A stretch of DNA of 64,000 nucleotides from positions 42,780,001 to 42,844,000 of the forward strand of contig CM114273.1 of assembly GCA_050084515.1 (NCBI GenBank), in the 5' to 3' direction. This DNA comes from Blasia pusilla. Lineage: Eukaryota; Marchantiophyta; Marchantiopsida; Blasiales. Below, in pieces: positions 63,239-64,000 of this stretch. The position numbers were made by a program, and so were the translations under genes. Position 1 is the stretch's first letter. The number at the start of each line of letters is the position of its first letter. The notes beneath the pieces are model-generated. The model did no database searches. It had not been told where the DNA came from and saw only the letters and a list, made by a program, of their open reading frames with translations.

Positions 63239-63714
63239 AGGCCATGTTTCAGGTTTGAGCTAAAGAAGGATTCGGGATATACCTTGAAAAACAACAAATA
63301 CGCTTTGGTATAGGTGAGCAACTTAGGGAGATTTGTGGAGGTTAGGGGGGGAGGCTTCCAAAGGAGACGGTATACACTTGGAAAGATTCACAACTGATTG
63401 GTACTTGATGGTTTCTCGTCATACATTGCATCCTCTACTTGACCTAGCTTCACCTTGAAGCACTCACTACCTTGAGCTTTGCAAGTGAAAGTCTTAGATT
63501 GACTCCCAAAGACTTAATTGATTGGCCGGTCCGTAGGTAGTCGAGAAGCCGCCAAATGATGATCAAGTTGGGTCTCCCCAAGTACGTTGTGTCTCCTTAG
63601 GAAGCCTCTTCCCCCAATCCTTGACCTATTTCCCCAAGTTTCTCGTCTAAATCAGAGTGCGTAGGTTGATTCCTCAAGGTGCGTCCCTTAGCTCAAACTT
63701 GAAATATGGCCAAG
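63239..63714. repeat. Imperfect foldback (long inverted repeat), about 475 bp
   Basis: The left arm begins GGCCATGTTTCAGGTTTGAG at about 63240. The right arm, read on the minus strand from 63712, begins GGCCATATTTCAAGTTTGAG. Similarity continues inward for about 170 bases: ACCTTGA, AACTTRGGGA, GAGGCTTCCWAAGGAGAC, ACTTGG, TGGYGGYTTCTCG-type blocks. The loop is roughly 63430-63530. No ORF is present. Confidence 0.7.
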
Positions 63715-64000
63715 TACGCATCGCAGTTAGTTTCAAGCTCAAGGGCTTAAGTAGGTAGATAGGAAGAGTATTCCCCCCTATAGATACTTCAGGGATTCTC
63801 TAGGGGAGCCCACCTTTCTCATTGTCCCCCTCGGCCCCTTGATTTTATCCTTGAACCCAAATGTGGTTCGCAACCCGCAGACAAGTGTTTGACTAGTTAT
63901 CCATCAACATGGCTTGGCGGAGGCTTCTTGCAAGGTATGCAAATTTTTTATTTCCAAATGATGGCTAGCGCCTGTCTTGACTCCATGTTTGGCGTCTCAT
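63715..64000. other. Right edge of the window; nothing recognised
   Basis: No gene, repeat end or RNA gene is apparent. Confidence 0.4.

Overview
The window looks like nuclear DNA of a streptophyte with a large, repeat-rich genome. Two host genes are plant-type: a KIN-10A-like kinesin and an ARF1-class GTPase, both with GT-AG introns. Non-autonomous Helitrons, a CACTA remnant and Ty3/gypsy elements fill most of the rest. Host genes are sparse, and the ARF N-terminus and element content would suit a charophyte alga or an early-diverging land plant. I cannot name the species from this sequence.

Layout. 1-2749 (minus): five exons of a KIN-10A-like kinesin, running off the left edge. 2750-20100: intergenic DNA with short Helitrons (4326-5146, 7257-7432, 17158-20067), a CACTA transposase scrap (about 9510-9770) and decayed LTR pieces. 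21243-23747: a duplicated, broken ARF copy. 23748-29220: anonymous. 29224-47163: two nested Ty3/gypsy elements. 47164-56590: mostly anonymous, with one LTR fragment, one Helitron and a broken SDR dehydrogenase exon. 56591-59497: the intact ARF gene. 59498-64000: anonymous, with a protein-like stretch near 60.2-61.0 kb, an LTR fragment, a 214-nt (TG)n tract and a 470-bp foldback.

The main discovery is the nested retroelement block. An outer element on the minus strand (5' end at 47163, truncated 3' end at 29224) is split by an inner element on the plus strand (33080-42906, flanked by AGAC). They belong to one family. Each encodes gag, an aspartic protease, a C5-cytosine DNA methyltransferase (DNMT) domain, reverse transcriptase, RNase H and integrase in that order. 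The inner copy also carries a degenerate PHD finger after the integrase. The DNMT has recognisable motifs I, IV (with the catalytic PC), VI (ENV), VIII and IX/X. Both copies are broken by stops and frameshifts, but the motifs persist in both, so the domain was part of the active ancestor. The family therefore appears to have carried a DNA-methylating enzyme and a probable histone-reading finger, two chromatin functions, in its own pol polyprotein.

The ARF gene and its broken copy form a direct segmental duplication about 35 kb apart, on either side of the retroelement block. Small Helitrons share a terminal signature (TC start, short hairpin, CTAG or CTAA end, A/T target); three of one family lie close together and two of them abut head to tail.
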